Assembly: GCA_910592005.1 (NCBI GenBank)
Contig: CAJVPP010001169.1
Location: 1-22,174 of the forward strand
DNA length: 22,174 bases
From: Funneliformis mosseae
Lineage: Eukaryota > Glomeromycota > Glomeromycetes > Glomerales > Glomeraceae
Direction of reading: 5' to 3'
The notes below the pieces were generated by a model that did not search any database, was not told the DNA's origin, and saw nothing but the letters and a program-made list of their open reading frames with translations. Positions 1 to 9,530 of the stretch are shown one piece after another. Each line of letters opens with the position of its first letter. Positions within the stretch are counted from its first letter, which is position 1. Made by a program: the position numbers and the translations under genes.

Positions 1-3
1 CCT

Positions 4-1054
4 ATGAAACTTCGTCTTTTGGATATGGATGAGGTCACTAAACATGAATCATCCTGAAATATTGGACATCCAGCAATAACATGGCCTTTCAGCATGTTGG
101 TCACTGAGAGAAGTGGTTCAGGTAAGACTAATTTACTTGCGAATCTTGTTCTTGGTGATAAGGATGAATATGTGTAAAGAGGGAAGAAAGGTGGGTCTCG
201 CTACATCAAATGTGATGATCTAATTGTTTGTAGATATCATCCTGATGAACCGAAGTGGGCATATGTGAAATACATATATAATATGATTTCAAAAGACCCA
301 AGAGCACCTTACTATGAGAATATTAGTTTCAGTTATATTCCACCCGAAAGAATTCCTAGTACAAGAACATTCTCACCTGAAAGAAGTAAATTATTTATTT
401 TTGAGGATCTGTACCTCGCTTCAGATCATATACAAAATTGTATTGGTCAGTTTTTTGGGAATGGGCGTTACCGAAATATTTCATGTATATATATTACGCA
501 AAAGTATCATAAAGTCGATACATTCAAACGTGAAAACTCGACTCATTTAGTATTATTTAACTCTGGTAGCAGTATCCAAGACGTGTCTAAGATTGTTAGA
601 TGATATACTGATGATGTAAAGGGTGCATCCATGGTTATTAATAGTTACCTTCGAAAAGGCGAGTTTGTTGTATTTAATCTCACTAGGCCAGAAGATGATC
701 CTCTTGCAATCCGCCCAGGGACAATGATTTATTGTGATCACAGAATTTCACAGAAAATCATAAAATTTGGTTCAAGTTTTTGGCCTAATTTAGAATTTGC
801 AATCATTGTAATTCCGGTAAACACTAAATTTGGGCAGAATTTACGAGTCGTAATGTTGGCCAACCTTGCTTAAATCCGGCCAAATCACAAAATTTCACAG
901 AATTTATTTTTATCACACACAAAATTTACTTTATATCACCACAAAAAATCATCGTCACTGAATCCGCCTAAGGTTTGACACTCCACTGAACTTACAAAAG
1001 GAGATAGAGGCTAGGCGGAAGCGCAAGGAAAGAAGTGCCTCAACTAATGAATAG
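4..1054 (+). pseudogene. Polinton A32/FtsK-type DNA-packaging ATPase, broken
   Basis: This is a P-loop ATPase of the viral genome-packaging (A32/HerA-FtsK) type, which would pump element DNA into a capsid. Visible motifs are a Walker A (S-G-S-G-K-T-N, codons 112-132), a Walker B (L-F-I-F-E-D, 391-408) and a downstream Y-I-T-Q-K motif (490-504) matching the conserved Gln of this family. The ATG at 4 opens the frame near the window edge, so an earlier start is possible. In-frame stops lie at 55-57 (TGA), 175-177 (TAA) and 601-603 (TGA). At 716-960 a MITE splits the gene. The tail resumes at about 969 with a basic Arg/Lys-rich C-terminus and ends at TAG 1052-1054. If the insert and one target copy are ignored, both parts lie in the same frame and give about 265 codons, normal for the family. 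The copy is non-functional. Confidence 0.82.
716..960. mobile_element. 245-bp hAT-type MITE inside the ATPase gene
   Basis: The insert is bounded by a perfect 8-bp direct repeat, AATCCGCC, at 708-715 and 961-968. Its ends are inverted repeats of 21 bp (716-736 and 940-960) that match at 18 positions; the left end begins CAGGGACAATGATTT and the right end, read inward on the other strand, begins CAGTGACGATGATTT. An 8-bp target duplication with CAG-starting termini is characteristic of the hAT superfamily. There is no coding capacity, so it must have moved in trans. An internal 22-bp direct repeat (737-758 and 884-905, 19 of 22 identical) adds substructure. The flanking ATPase sequence joins in frame across the target site, which independently confirms the borders. 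Confidence 0.88.
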
Positions 1055-1107
1055 AATTTAACTTCATAGATACCAACTTTTTTTCGTAATTATATAAAAA
1101 AATTGGA

Positions 1108-2217
1108 ATGGGAGAGCGCCAAGCCGAAAGACCGGTTATTTTTATCGATCCTCAAAAAGTGCGAGACTTAGATCAGGATCTTGCTTTCCAGAAACTTTAT
1201 TACAGACCTGAGAGATATTATCGGACTGCTGAAAAAATGCAAACTGCTTGTAAGAGAGCCAGATATGTGTTTACTTTGGCCGTAATAAAAAATTGGCTTA
1301 ACAAACAGGCTTTGTATCAGATTCACAAGCTTCGGCCTAAGTATATTCCACAAGCATCTTTTAATAATATTACCGTACCTATGGAAGTTATTCAAGCTGA
1401 TTTATGCTATATGCCTTATGATCGAATTGGAAATAAAACTTATAAATTTGCATTTAATTGTGTAGATATTGCTACCTGTACTAAATGGACCTATCCTTTA
1501 ACTAGACGTGATTCTGCTAGTATGGTTAAAGGATTTGTGAAACTTTTTAACTCCTGAATATGCCTAATTATCTAGTCTAAAGTTAAAGTTTTAATGGTAG
1601 ATGGGGGCGTAGAATTCTAAGGTAATGTTATCATACTAATGAACGAACTTGGTATTCAAATTCAACTAGCTAATTCTAAAGAATCTATGGGTATTGTTGA
1701 GAGATTTAATCGTACACTTCAAGAATAGGCATTCTTTATTCAAGATAGTGTTGAAATGAGATTACCTCCTACTGGGCACTGTCGAGCTTGGGTAAAAAAC
1801 CTTCCAATTTTTCTTGTAGAGCTTGACAATTCTGTAACTCGACTTCTAGGTATTTCTCCTGCTGAAGCTCGAAAAAAAGAACATGTCTTTGCTAAAGCTT
1901 CCAAGCTACGAGAAGGACCTATTGGGTTTGATGAGCCTAGATTATCTCATGATGTTTTAGTAAGATATTTGCTTAATCCTGGTGAATTAGAAGGTGGGAG
2001 ACGACGTGCAACTAATTGTAATTGGTCTCCTCAAATTTATCATATTCGTGAATCTCTAGTACAAAAAAATCAGCTGGTCTTGTACTGGCTAATAGATGAT
2101 GAAAACAATGGCCCGAAAAGATCCTTTATAAGAGAGAAGCTTCAAATCATTCATCCTGACACAGAATTGCCACCTGATGGGTGCTCACGAATTAGATTTC
2201 TAATTCATAAAGTTTAA
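1108..2217 (+). pseudogene. Polinton retroviral-type (rve) DDE integrase, broken
   Basis: This is an integrase of the Polinton/retroviral family, which would insert the element's ends into host DNA. The catalytic triad is readable: Asp98 (codon 1399, context Q-A-D-L), Asp165 (codon 1600, context V-D-G-G) and Glu198 (codon 1699, context G-I-V-E-R-F-N-R). Upstream is an N-terminal helical region with K-N-W-L-N-K-Q. Downstream a C-terminal SH3/chromo-like part reaches the TAA at 2215-2217. Four in-frame stops occur, at 1555-1557 TGA, 1573-1575 TAG, 1618-1620 TAA and 1726-1728 TAG. There is no frameshift: the reading frame is unchanged from 1108 to 2217, about 370 codons. Decay by point mutation is therefore the simplest explanation. 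The ATG at 1108 is the first in frame after a gap behind the ATPase; a longer 5' end with an intron cannot be excluded. Confidence 0.85.
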
Positions 2218-2551
2218 GCATTTCGTTTACTTCTTCTATAGATCTTTTTTGTATAACCTCTTCTTGGCTCGCGAATAAGAGATATAATTTGTATAACTTT
2301 TCGATACTCTGATACACTTCTTCATTATACCAGTCTTTGTAATCTGCTATTCTTTCATTATAGGCTTTCTCATTTGGAGCTTATTGCTTTGCTACATATC
2401 TGCAATGATCATCTGGGTCCTTTTTATGTCGCATTGTTTTCAAATAACCTACATATATTAATCCCATTTTGTCATATTTTTTCGTGTCTTGACTATATGC
2501 TACTTTGATTATCTCAACTAATGCTGATTCGATATCTTTATAATTAACCAT
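2192..2551 (-). pseudogene. Small unknown element ORF, minus strand, one nonsense codon
   Basis: On the minus strand an ATG at 2549-2551 opens a frame that runs to TAA at 2192-2194, 119 codons with one internal stop (TAA, complement of 2381-2383). The product would be hydrophilic, rich in Lys, Glu and Tyr, and probably alpha-helical in its second half (Y-Q-S-I-E-K-L-Y-K-L-Y). It overlaps the last 26 bases of the integrase gene tail to tail. The rest of the frame stays open in both directions and starts right at the 5' edge of the segment, which makes a true gene relic more likely than chance. I do not recognise the family. It may be a small element-specific protein. Confidence 0.5.
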
Positions 2552-2594
2552 TTTATATAAGTATTGAATGTTTGTATTAATATAGCAAAAACTT

Positions 2595-3146
2595 TTGTTT
2601 AAAATAAATTATTTATTTCTTATTACTATGATAGGCGAATATTATTACAATTATTTACTCATAATTGGATACGTCTGTGGGCGAACTTGTCGTCAGCCTG
2701 AAGGGTGTTTTGAACATTGGAAAGCTAAACCTCATATTCCCTGTAAGGTTTGTGACAAGCCGACTAGCTTTGAACCCAGCCTTTGCAGAAAGCATGCTAG
2801 TGGATACTATGTGACCCAATATATTAATAGACTTCAGAATAAAGCTAATGCTGATGATTTAATTCAGATGAAAATTGATGAATTGCTTCTAGAGCTGTCA
2901 GCAAACAAAACTGAAGAAGCAGGAGAGCAGGATTCACAGCATATCAAAGTACTACGGGTGACCAGCACTATTGCTCCAATTATGAATGAAGAATCAGAAG
3001 ATACTGGAGATGAAGCTCCGATTTTTGAGCCTGGTGATGAGGTTATAACCCTTCAATCCAGAATCGTTACTTCTGGTAACATTTCTAAAGCTCTGATTTA
3101 TGACTCAGATGGTAAGGATATGGGTATTGACCCCTTTGGAGATTAG
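2595..3146 (+). CDS. Twin Cys/His-cluster protein of the element, unknown function
   Basis: This is an intact ORF of 183 residues. Two clusters look zinc-binding: C28-x3-C32-x5-C38-x2-H41 and C49-x2-C52-x10-C63-x2-H66, each closing with C-x2-H. A Y-V-T-Q-Y-I-N-R-L segment follows, then an acidic Glu/Asp-rich tail to the end (D-S-D-G-K-D and similar). The first 27 residues are hydrophobic and Tyr-rich, unlike the rest, so the real start may be further in or on an upstream exon; the first cluster may then be missing an upstream Cys. Short C..C..C-x2-H modules are common in proteins of large DNA viruses and Polinton-like elements. It lies downstream of, and in the same orientation as, the integrase. 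The function is unknown; DNA or RNA binding is only a guess. Confidence 0.6.
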   Translation: MFKINYLFLITMIGEYYYNYLLIIGYVCGRTCRQPEGCFEHWKAKPHIPCKVCDKPTSFEPSLCRKHASGYYVTQYINRLQNKANADDLIQMKIDELLLELSANKTEEAGEQDSQHIKVLRVTSTIAPIMNEESEDTGDEAPIFEPGDEVITLQSRIVTSGNISKALIYDSDGKDMGIDPFGD

Positions 3147-3525
3147 TAGAGCTAGATTATTTTAGCTGATAAGTTTTTTTTTACATCATGCTATTCTGAT
3201 TTTTTTTATACCATGATAGCCTTTTTTTCACCTTCCTTCGGTCAAGACCTTTAGGAGATAGCCTAACTTAATTGTTTCCATATTTTGGTTACATGCTCCG
3301 CACCTTCAGTGTTCCGCAACTCCTGTATTCATATTTGCCTCATATATTAGTATACTTTAGAATAGGGTAGCATAAGATCGAAAAAATATAGCATCCATAT
3401 TCGCTTCACCCTAAAGGGCTTGCTTATATTCCTACTATATTTTTTCTTTTAGCAAGTGCTACCATTATAGTATGCGGATTAGGAGGCTACCCCCTCCTAT
3501 TTTTTTTTCATCTAAGGTTATACTT
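3147..3525. other. Non-coding element DNA with nested hairpins and T-runs
   Basis: No convincing ORF is present. Several inverted segments cluster: GGTAGCA (3366-3372) with TGCTACC (3457-3463); CTTGCT (3419-3424) with AGCAAG (3451-3456), directly next to it; CCC-TAAA-GGG (3409-3418); and a 7-bp stem TAGGAGG/CCTCCTA (3480-3486 and 3493-3499) with a 6-base loop followed by a run of about nine T. Further T-runs lie at 3174-3182, 3201-3208 and 3223-3229. The arrangement could be a structured RNA ending in a Pol III-like T-run, or simply repeat debris. Confidence 0.4.
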
Positions 3526-3796
3526 CTAGGTGTAAATTTTTATCATATCAGAATTATAATCAGGAAGCCATACATAAGTAAGAAAACAAATTTACGATTT
3601 TAATGAGTAAAAGAAGGCTAGAGTACACTATTCATGCACTCATCTGCTTGAGATTTATAATCAATTTACTTCGGTCTGTACATATTTTCTACTAGATGTA
3701 ATTTTTTATTATATCAGGATTATAATCAGGAAGGTGCGCAAAAGTAAGAAAACAAATTAGTAATTTTATTGAGAGAGAAGAGCTAGAATACATTCT
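3526..3796 (+). repeat. Two direct copies of a ~105-bp segment, 166 bp apart
   Basis: Segment 3526-3630 (starting CTAGGTGTAA) and segment 3692-3795 (starting CTAGATGTAA) align end to end with an almost constant offset of 166. Shared blocks are ATTATAATCAGGAAG, AGTAAGAAAACAAAT and GCTAGA-TACA. They diverge by roughly a quarter of positions, so the duplication is not recent. They lie in the non-coding part downstream of the Cys/His ORF. Confidence 0.75.
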
Positions 3797-3873
3797 AAGA
3801 ATACAATTTTTATTGATATAGTAGAATTATATTTTAAGAGCTCTAGAATAGCGAATCAATAAGTAATCATTTT

Positions 3874-3967
3874 AGTAGCAGGGAGGGTCTGAAATACATA
3901 TTTTGATAACTATTATTTTTGGGTTCCAGAGGTGAAAACAAATGGTTTGCCCGCCCTTCCTGCTGCT
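3874..3967. repeat. 14-bp inverted repeat near the right edge of the element
   Basis: AGTAGCAGGGAGGG at 3874-3887 is matched in inverted orientation by 3954-3967 with two mismatches and a 66-base spacer. It is the last GC-rich structure before composition falls abruptly to nearly pure A+T. It could mark the right end of the element, but no target duplication was found. Confidence 0.45.
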
Positions 3968-3989
3968 TTATTATAACAATATTACAAGA

Positions 3990-5670
3990 TGTAGTTTATA
4001 AAATTTTTTTTTATCATTTTTATCAAAATTCAAATTTTTAATCATTTTCAATACTAATTTTAAAAAAATAGTTTTTGATTTATAATCTTAAATGAAATAT
4101 ATTGAATTTGAGTAACTTTGTGAAAAAAAAATATTTATTTATAAACTTGAATTAGAAAAAAATAAAAAAAAAATCTTTTTTAAAATTTACACAAACTCTT
4201 ATAATAAATATATGAAAAATATAAATCAATATATTATAATGCTAATTATAATATCAAATGGTTAAAAATTAACTTAAAATAAAAAATCTAATTTAAATAG
4301 TGAAACTAATTTAAATAAAAAATCTGAAAGAATAAAAAAAGTGATAGATAAAATTTTTGATGAGAAGAAATTGGAATTAATAATATTAGTTAGTATAGAA
4401 TAATATCTTTTTTTAATACTTTCATATTTTTATAATTATTATTATAATACTGATTTCAAAAAAGTCATATTATGTATCTTGTATTAGGTTTAATATTATA
4501 GTTGATATAGATTGTCAATTAAATATAATATAATGGATTCATATTCAATTAATCTAAAAAAACTAATTTTTCACATTTAGTTATGATATCAACTTTGGCA
4601 AGTGGAATAAGTTATTATACTATGTAAATTACATTTAGTAATATTATAGGTATTACTATTTAGAATTGTAAAAGTTTTTATTATTAATATTATTCTAAAT
4701 ATTTTCTACTCTTATAATTAAAGCTAAAAAATCCGTTAAACAAACATTAAAATCTGCTATAATTTATACTATTATAAAGAAAAAAAAGCTTTAACTATTA
4801 AATTAACTACTTTTAGTTTCATTCTCATAATATAAAATAAGTTAGCAATAAATTCATTTATTTAAAAGAATTTAAAAATAAATTTATATTAATTTTAATT
4901 AAAATTATTTATTTAAATTTATTTTAGAATTGATAAAATATAATTTTATAAATTTTTAATTTAATATATATTTTATTTTTAGTATTTTATTATTATAAAA
5001 TAATTATTATTAATATATTAAATTTTCAAAGTTAAAAATTTAAGAAAATTTCAATAATTAATTAATATTTATATAATTATATAAAATTCAAATACCTTAA
5101 AAAAGATTAAATTTTATTATAATAAATAATTCTTATATTTATTAATATATGAAAGAAAAAATCTGAAAATTTTATTAATATTAATTTCTAAATTAATTTT
5201 AATTATATGATTTTGATTAGTCAAATAAACCAATAAAATAATTTTATTAAAATTTAGATTTTTCTCTTTTTCTATTGATATAATATATTATTATTGATAG
5301 CTAATTAAAACATATTTTTTTTATTATAATAATAAATATATATAAATAGCTTATAAATATTAGTTAATATAATGATAATATATTAATTAATAATAAAGTT
5401 ATAATAATTATAGTTAGTTATAATTAATAATTATAACTATTATAACTATTAATTAAAATATTATCTTTAATATTAATATTATTAATTATAATTATAATTT
5501 AAATTAATTAATTATTAAAAATTTTTATTTTTAATTTATATAATTGATTTTAATATTTAAAAATTCTTTTTAAGTTTAGATTAAGATTGATTTAAAATTA
5601 GATTATGATTTAATTAATAAATATTGATATAATTATATAATTAGATCAATAATAAACCTTTTTAATCTTT
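3990..5670. other. Extremely AT-rich desert, no gene seen
   Basis: There is no ORF of note and no RNA gene recognisable. Many 60-base rows carry fewer than five G or C; for example 4921-4980 has two G and no C. Homopolymer and TA-rich runs dominate. The only discrete structure I can support is the inverted repeat listed at 5397-5447. Confidence 0.8.
5397..5447. repeat. 20-bp inverted repeat with 11-base loop
   Basis: Bases 5397-5416 (starting AGTTATAATAATTATAG) pair with 5428-5447 at 18 of 20 positions. In DNA this AT-rich, imperfect palindromes arise easily, so its meaning is uncertain. Confidence 0.45.
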
Positions 5671-5682
5671 TAATTTTAAAAA

Positions 5683-6073
5683 GTTCATTTTAATCCATTT
5701 TTAGATGATTGATAAATAGAAAAGGTTCATTTTAATCCATTTTTAGAGAAAGAAAAATATTTGGTTTTTTGATAAAAGGTAAAGATGAAATCTAAATCAT
5801 AATTAAAACATCTGAAAAACTTGGTAAAAAACTTTAAAAATGGCGAAATTATTATTAAAACCTTATTTGCGAAAACAAGCAACGTTGCTTGTGTACTGTT
5901 ACACCATAATGATTTCGTTTTCGCTTTGCAAACTGCAACAACTTTTTTTCATGCATGAATAATCCCAAGGAGCTAAAATAAGAAAATTTTGTTATTTTAA
6001 ATAATCAAAAATAATTTTTATTAATAAAAAATTATTCAATTCTTTTTTTTACTCAATCTTTTAAACCTTTACA
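5683..6073 (+). promoter_or_regulatory. Upstream region of the RasGEF gene with repeats and palindromes
   Basis: A perfect 23-bp direct repeat (5683-5705 and 5725-5747, core TTCATTTTAATCCATTTTTA) lies about 350 bases before the start codon. An exact 18-bp palindrome, ACAAGCAACGTTGCTTGT, occupies 5875-5892. Around it GCGAAAAC (5869-5876) is matched by GTTTTCGC (5919-5926). A 12-bp palindrome TTCATGCATGAA sits at 5948-5959. These stand out as the only GC-containing structure between the AT desert and the gene, so they are plausible transcription-factor sites. No factor is assigned. Confidence 0.4.
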
Positions 6074-8787
6074 ATGAGTGGCTGGGAAGGCCTTTATCAT
6101 ACAGCAGCAGGCGACTATAACAACGGGAATTATAAGGTATGAGAAACTTTAAGGTAGTTTTTTTTTAAAAAAGTTTTTTAACCAAATCAGTTGTATTATT
6201 CTTATTTTAAAAAGTGATCGTATAAACTATCTTTTTCAATACTTAGGACTCGTACTCCAACTATTTAAAAGCAACTTCCGCGTTGATATACAAACTTAAT
6301 CATGAGGTTTCTTTCTCTAGTAGAGGTATGTTTAAGTTTATTACTTTGAGATGACGGATTTAATTTAAATATTTTTATTACCATCAGAGTTAACATAACT
6401 TTCTATTCTTTTATTTAGATACTGTAAAAACTAAACCACATAACGCTGCCCAGCTGTTTACTCAGCTCAAGTTATGTGTTCAAAGGCTTGAGGATATTTT
6501 ACAAAATAGGACCACAAATGGAGCCTTTTCCCCTCTTCAACCATCAAGCATTGCTGATACAGCTACAATGATTACACCAAATCCTACTCCACAATATTTA
6601 CCTCTTATTCCCTTTTCCCCACTCACTCGACAATCCATGCATTATGTTCATGAACTTGCCACTGTCAATCAAAAAGTTTCCATAGCTAAACAAAAAAGTT
6701 CAGATGGTAATAACAATCTTTCTAATCATCGTAAATTAGACGAGCAAGTCCGTCAACAGAAAACCAAGCTCGACCAAGTCAATAATCAGATCCAATCTAT
6801 TGCTGAGGTCACACTCATCTACTGGGATCACCCCAATGACGTTTCTACACAGTTGACTATTATTGACAGTGATTTATTCAAAAAAGTCGATTTAAAAAAT
6901 TTAAAAAAAGATTTAACTTTAAAAGATAAAAAAGCACAGGCGTGCATGGATTTCCATCGTTATTTGACTAATAGTTTCACTCACCAGTTCATGATTTATG
7001 CTGATACAGCCCGATCTTCGATGAATCCATCACGTAGTGCTCAGAATTCTAGGGAAAATATTATTGCTCACGCTGTAAAAATCGCATATTATTTATTAAA
7101 CGTTCATCGTAATTTTAACAGTTTTGCTGCTATAATGAAAGCTCTTACATCTCCGGAAGTCCGTAGAATAAGACGATTATGGGTTGGTTTACCCAGTCGT
7201 ACTAGTCAACATCTTAAAGAGTTATCCTCACATATTAAGAAAGAAGATGATGATTACAAAGCATATAAGGAAATACTCTCTCAAAAGATGGAATCTTTCC
7301 GCGATGTTAACCAAGGAATGGTTGTTATTCCTTGGATGCAACCTCACTATGAGGAGATTAAAGCTATAACCCAATCTTACACTAGTGGTAAATCTGGAGA
7401 TAACACCGAAGTAATTCTTTCAGCTCCGGGTCAACGTAAACTAGCATCAATTTTCTCACTTCTTGAGCAATGCCAATCTAACGTTATTAGTACTGATGAA
7501 GATGAATGGCAATCAAATAATTTTAATGGTAATCGTAAGGTTTCTCCTTCAAATTCACGTGTAAGAGATACAATCACGGTGGATGGAACCCCCATTAATT
7601 TGCCTTTGGACCTCTCTTGCTTGGGTAATGGAAACTTTGAATTGCATCATTGGCTGGTATCTCGTGTTTATTTAACTAAACAACAATTAATCGATGAGAG
7701 CATAGTTATTGAACCACTTGGAGAAAATGAGCAATTACTTTGCACTGAAAATGAGAATGAAGATGAAGAAGAAGGATCTGAAAATACTAGCGTGGGACGC
7801 TATGACATCGGTAGCGAAGATAGTGGAGATAACGTCGAAGCTGGTTCATCATCGAATCATGAGATGACCAATGGATCAAGATCTCAAACTAATAAGCCTT
7901 CTCCTAATAAATTAGAACAACATAATAATAGTTTTTCAGGATTAATTGATAAACATTCAAAAGCTTCTCTTATGAATAATCACGAGCGAAGAGAATCAAC
8001 ATCTTTTGTAAATGGTGCATCTTCAACTTCCGCATCACGAGAAATTTCTAAATCCGAAGAGATCGCAATTGCAATGAAATCCACAGAAGAATTTAAATTT
8101 AACATGGATATTGTTGAAAATGATTCTGTTGGTACAAATTCTTCTAATGTTACAAATGATGAAACAACAACAACTTCTAGCTTTACAAGTAAAACGAAAG
8201 CTATACCGATCCCAAAAGCAGCAAGCCATAAACCTCATCAACATTCTTTATCGCCTTCTTCTACGTTAACCAATCTTAATCCTAATGCTCAACCCTTCGT
8301 TCCTCGTTATAGTTTATCTAGTTCAGCGCCAGACATGGGAAATAATATTGATGTCTCCATTAAGGAATTAGAAATGGGTGAAAAGAATAAAATTAGAAGC
8401 AATCCTACTACGAGTACGACAATAGACGATGATGATGATTCAGAATTTACTTATCCAGCAAAGGGAGAGGAGGAGGAGGAGGAGGAAGATGAGGAGGATG
8501 AGGAACCTTTCGTCTATCAAGCTCCAACTCCTACGGAAGCAACCTCGAGTATTGAATTGAACAATAACACAAAAGAAGATGATGAAATCTTTGTTTATCA
8601 ACAAGATGACAATGATGACAATGATGAGGGCGAAGGCTGTAGCACGGAATTTGTTTATCCAGCACCCGAAAATGATAGTGTTAATAAGTTAAACGGAGTT
8701 AACAAAGTTGATAAATCTTCTGAAAGTGGAAGTGTTCCTAATTCAATCACGGTGAAACTTTCAGCAGAAGGTTTAACAAAGGTTTAA
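6074..8787 (+). CDS. RasGEF (CDC25-type) protein with MIT-like N-terminus
   Basis: This is a Ras-family guanine nucleotide exchange factor, which loads small GTPases with GTP at membranes. Exons are 6074-6136, 6247-6325 and 6419-8787; all introns are GT..AG and phases match, giving 836 residues. Residues 1-80 look like a helical MIT or USP8-dimerisation-type module (Y-H-T-A-A-G-D-Y-N-N-G-N-Y-K, then Q-L-K-L-C-V-Q-R-L-E-D-I-L), which suggests an endosomal/ESCRT link. A coiled-coil stretch follows at about 145-170. The RasGEF catalytic domain spans about 185-405, with Q-L-T-I-I-D-S-D-L-F near its start and the hallmark R-N-F-N-S-F-A-A-I-M-K-A-L-T-S-P-E-V. The remaining 430 residues are low-complexity, with Ser/Asn-rich and Glu/Asp tracts and four F-[VT]-Y-[PQ] motifs at about 723, 743, 770 and 791. 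No REM domain is evident. The ATG at 6074 is chosen because it starts the MIT-like segment in frame. Confidence 0.85.
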
Positions 8788-9530
8788 GAGTAAATTATAT
8801 AATCATCTTTTTTCCATTTCATAAATTTTATATACGCAAGAAGTTGGGGATTCCGTGTATTTATTTCCCAAGTGAATGAACTTTCTATATGCGATGGGAA
8901 ATTATTTCCGCTTTTACCCGATCTAATCCTAATCCCTAATATGACTTACTCTAACCTTATTTAGCAACCGGACACCCAAAGTCGTTTTTTTTTTTTTTTT
9001 CTTTTTCCATTATGTCTTTCAAATAAGAATTTATTATCCTTTAATCTATACATAGTTTTTATCGATTTATTTATTTAAACTTTCTAGTAAAAGTTATCGA
9101 AACACACTTGGTCTCTTTTGATAATTAGACCTTGAGATGGAAACTTTCCTTCTGAAACAATTTTTTTTTTTTTTTCTGGATTTTATTAAATTTATTTATT
9201 ATGGTGGGTATCTGTTGAAGTTTCATGTTACATAAATTTGTCATATAGAAATACTTTGTAAAAAAAAAAAATTTAACGGCGTTCTTTGATTGTATTTATA
9301 TTTGATTTGTATGATTTGTATTTTGAGCAATAAAAATAATTAAACAAATATTTGAATATCAAAATTTTTTAGCCGGAATTACATTCGAATATTCTTATAT
9401 ATCACGTGGATTATGAATTACTACAAACTTGATCATTCATTATGATTGGATAATGAAAATTTTTTGCCTTCATAAAAAGATGAATCGCAATAAAAAAAAT
9501 CGATCCTTCTCTTTTCACAAATAGTTGACA
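8788..9530. other. Intergenic: RasGEF 3' end and RPL7 upstream region
   Basis: No gene is seen. T-runs lie at about 8985-9000 and 9163-9175. A possible poly(A) signal AATAAA is at 9329-9334, some 540 bases after the RasGEF stop. The sequence TCACGTGG at 9402-9409 contains an E-box-like CACGTG about 125 bases before the RPL7 start and could be a promoter site; this is inference only. Confidence 0.5.

Larger units (their letters stand above)
1..3970. mobile_element. Partial, decayed Polinton/Maverick-like element
   Basis: Four adjacent coding relics share one location and a base composition clearly less AT-rich than the DNA beyond about 3990: a packaging-type ATPase, a retroviral-type integrase, a small minus-strand ORF and a Cys/His protein. 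The pairing of an A32/FtsK-family packaging ATPase with an rve integrase is the signature of Polinton/Maverick elements, which are large self-synthesising DNA transposons related to dsDNA viruses. The left side runs off the window. No protein-primed DNA polymerase, capsid protein or protease is visible here, so this is one end or a fragment. The right limit is inferred from the change in composition and an inverted repeat at 3874-3967; no terminal inverted repeat was proven. The nonsense codons show that the copy is not autonomous. Confidence 0.72.

Noticed and set aside
4..2217. Reassigned stop codons instead of pseudogenes
   Set aside because: All three stop types occur inside these genes, while nearby intact genes end at TAA and TAG; a deviant code is not supported.
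3877..3964. Possible tRNA-like gene around GGTTCCAGAGG
   Set aside because: No A box, no cloverleaf pairing and no CCA-side acceptor stem could be built.
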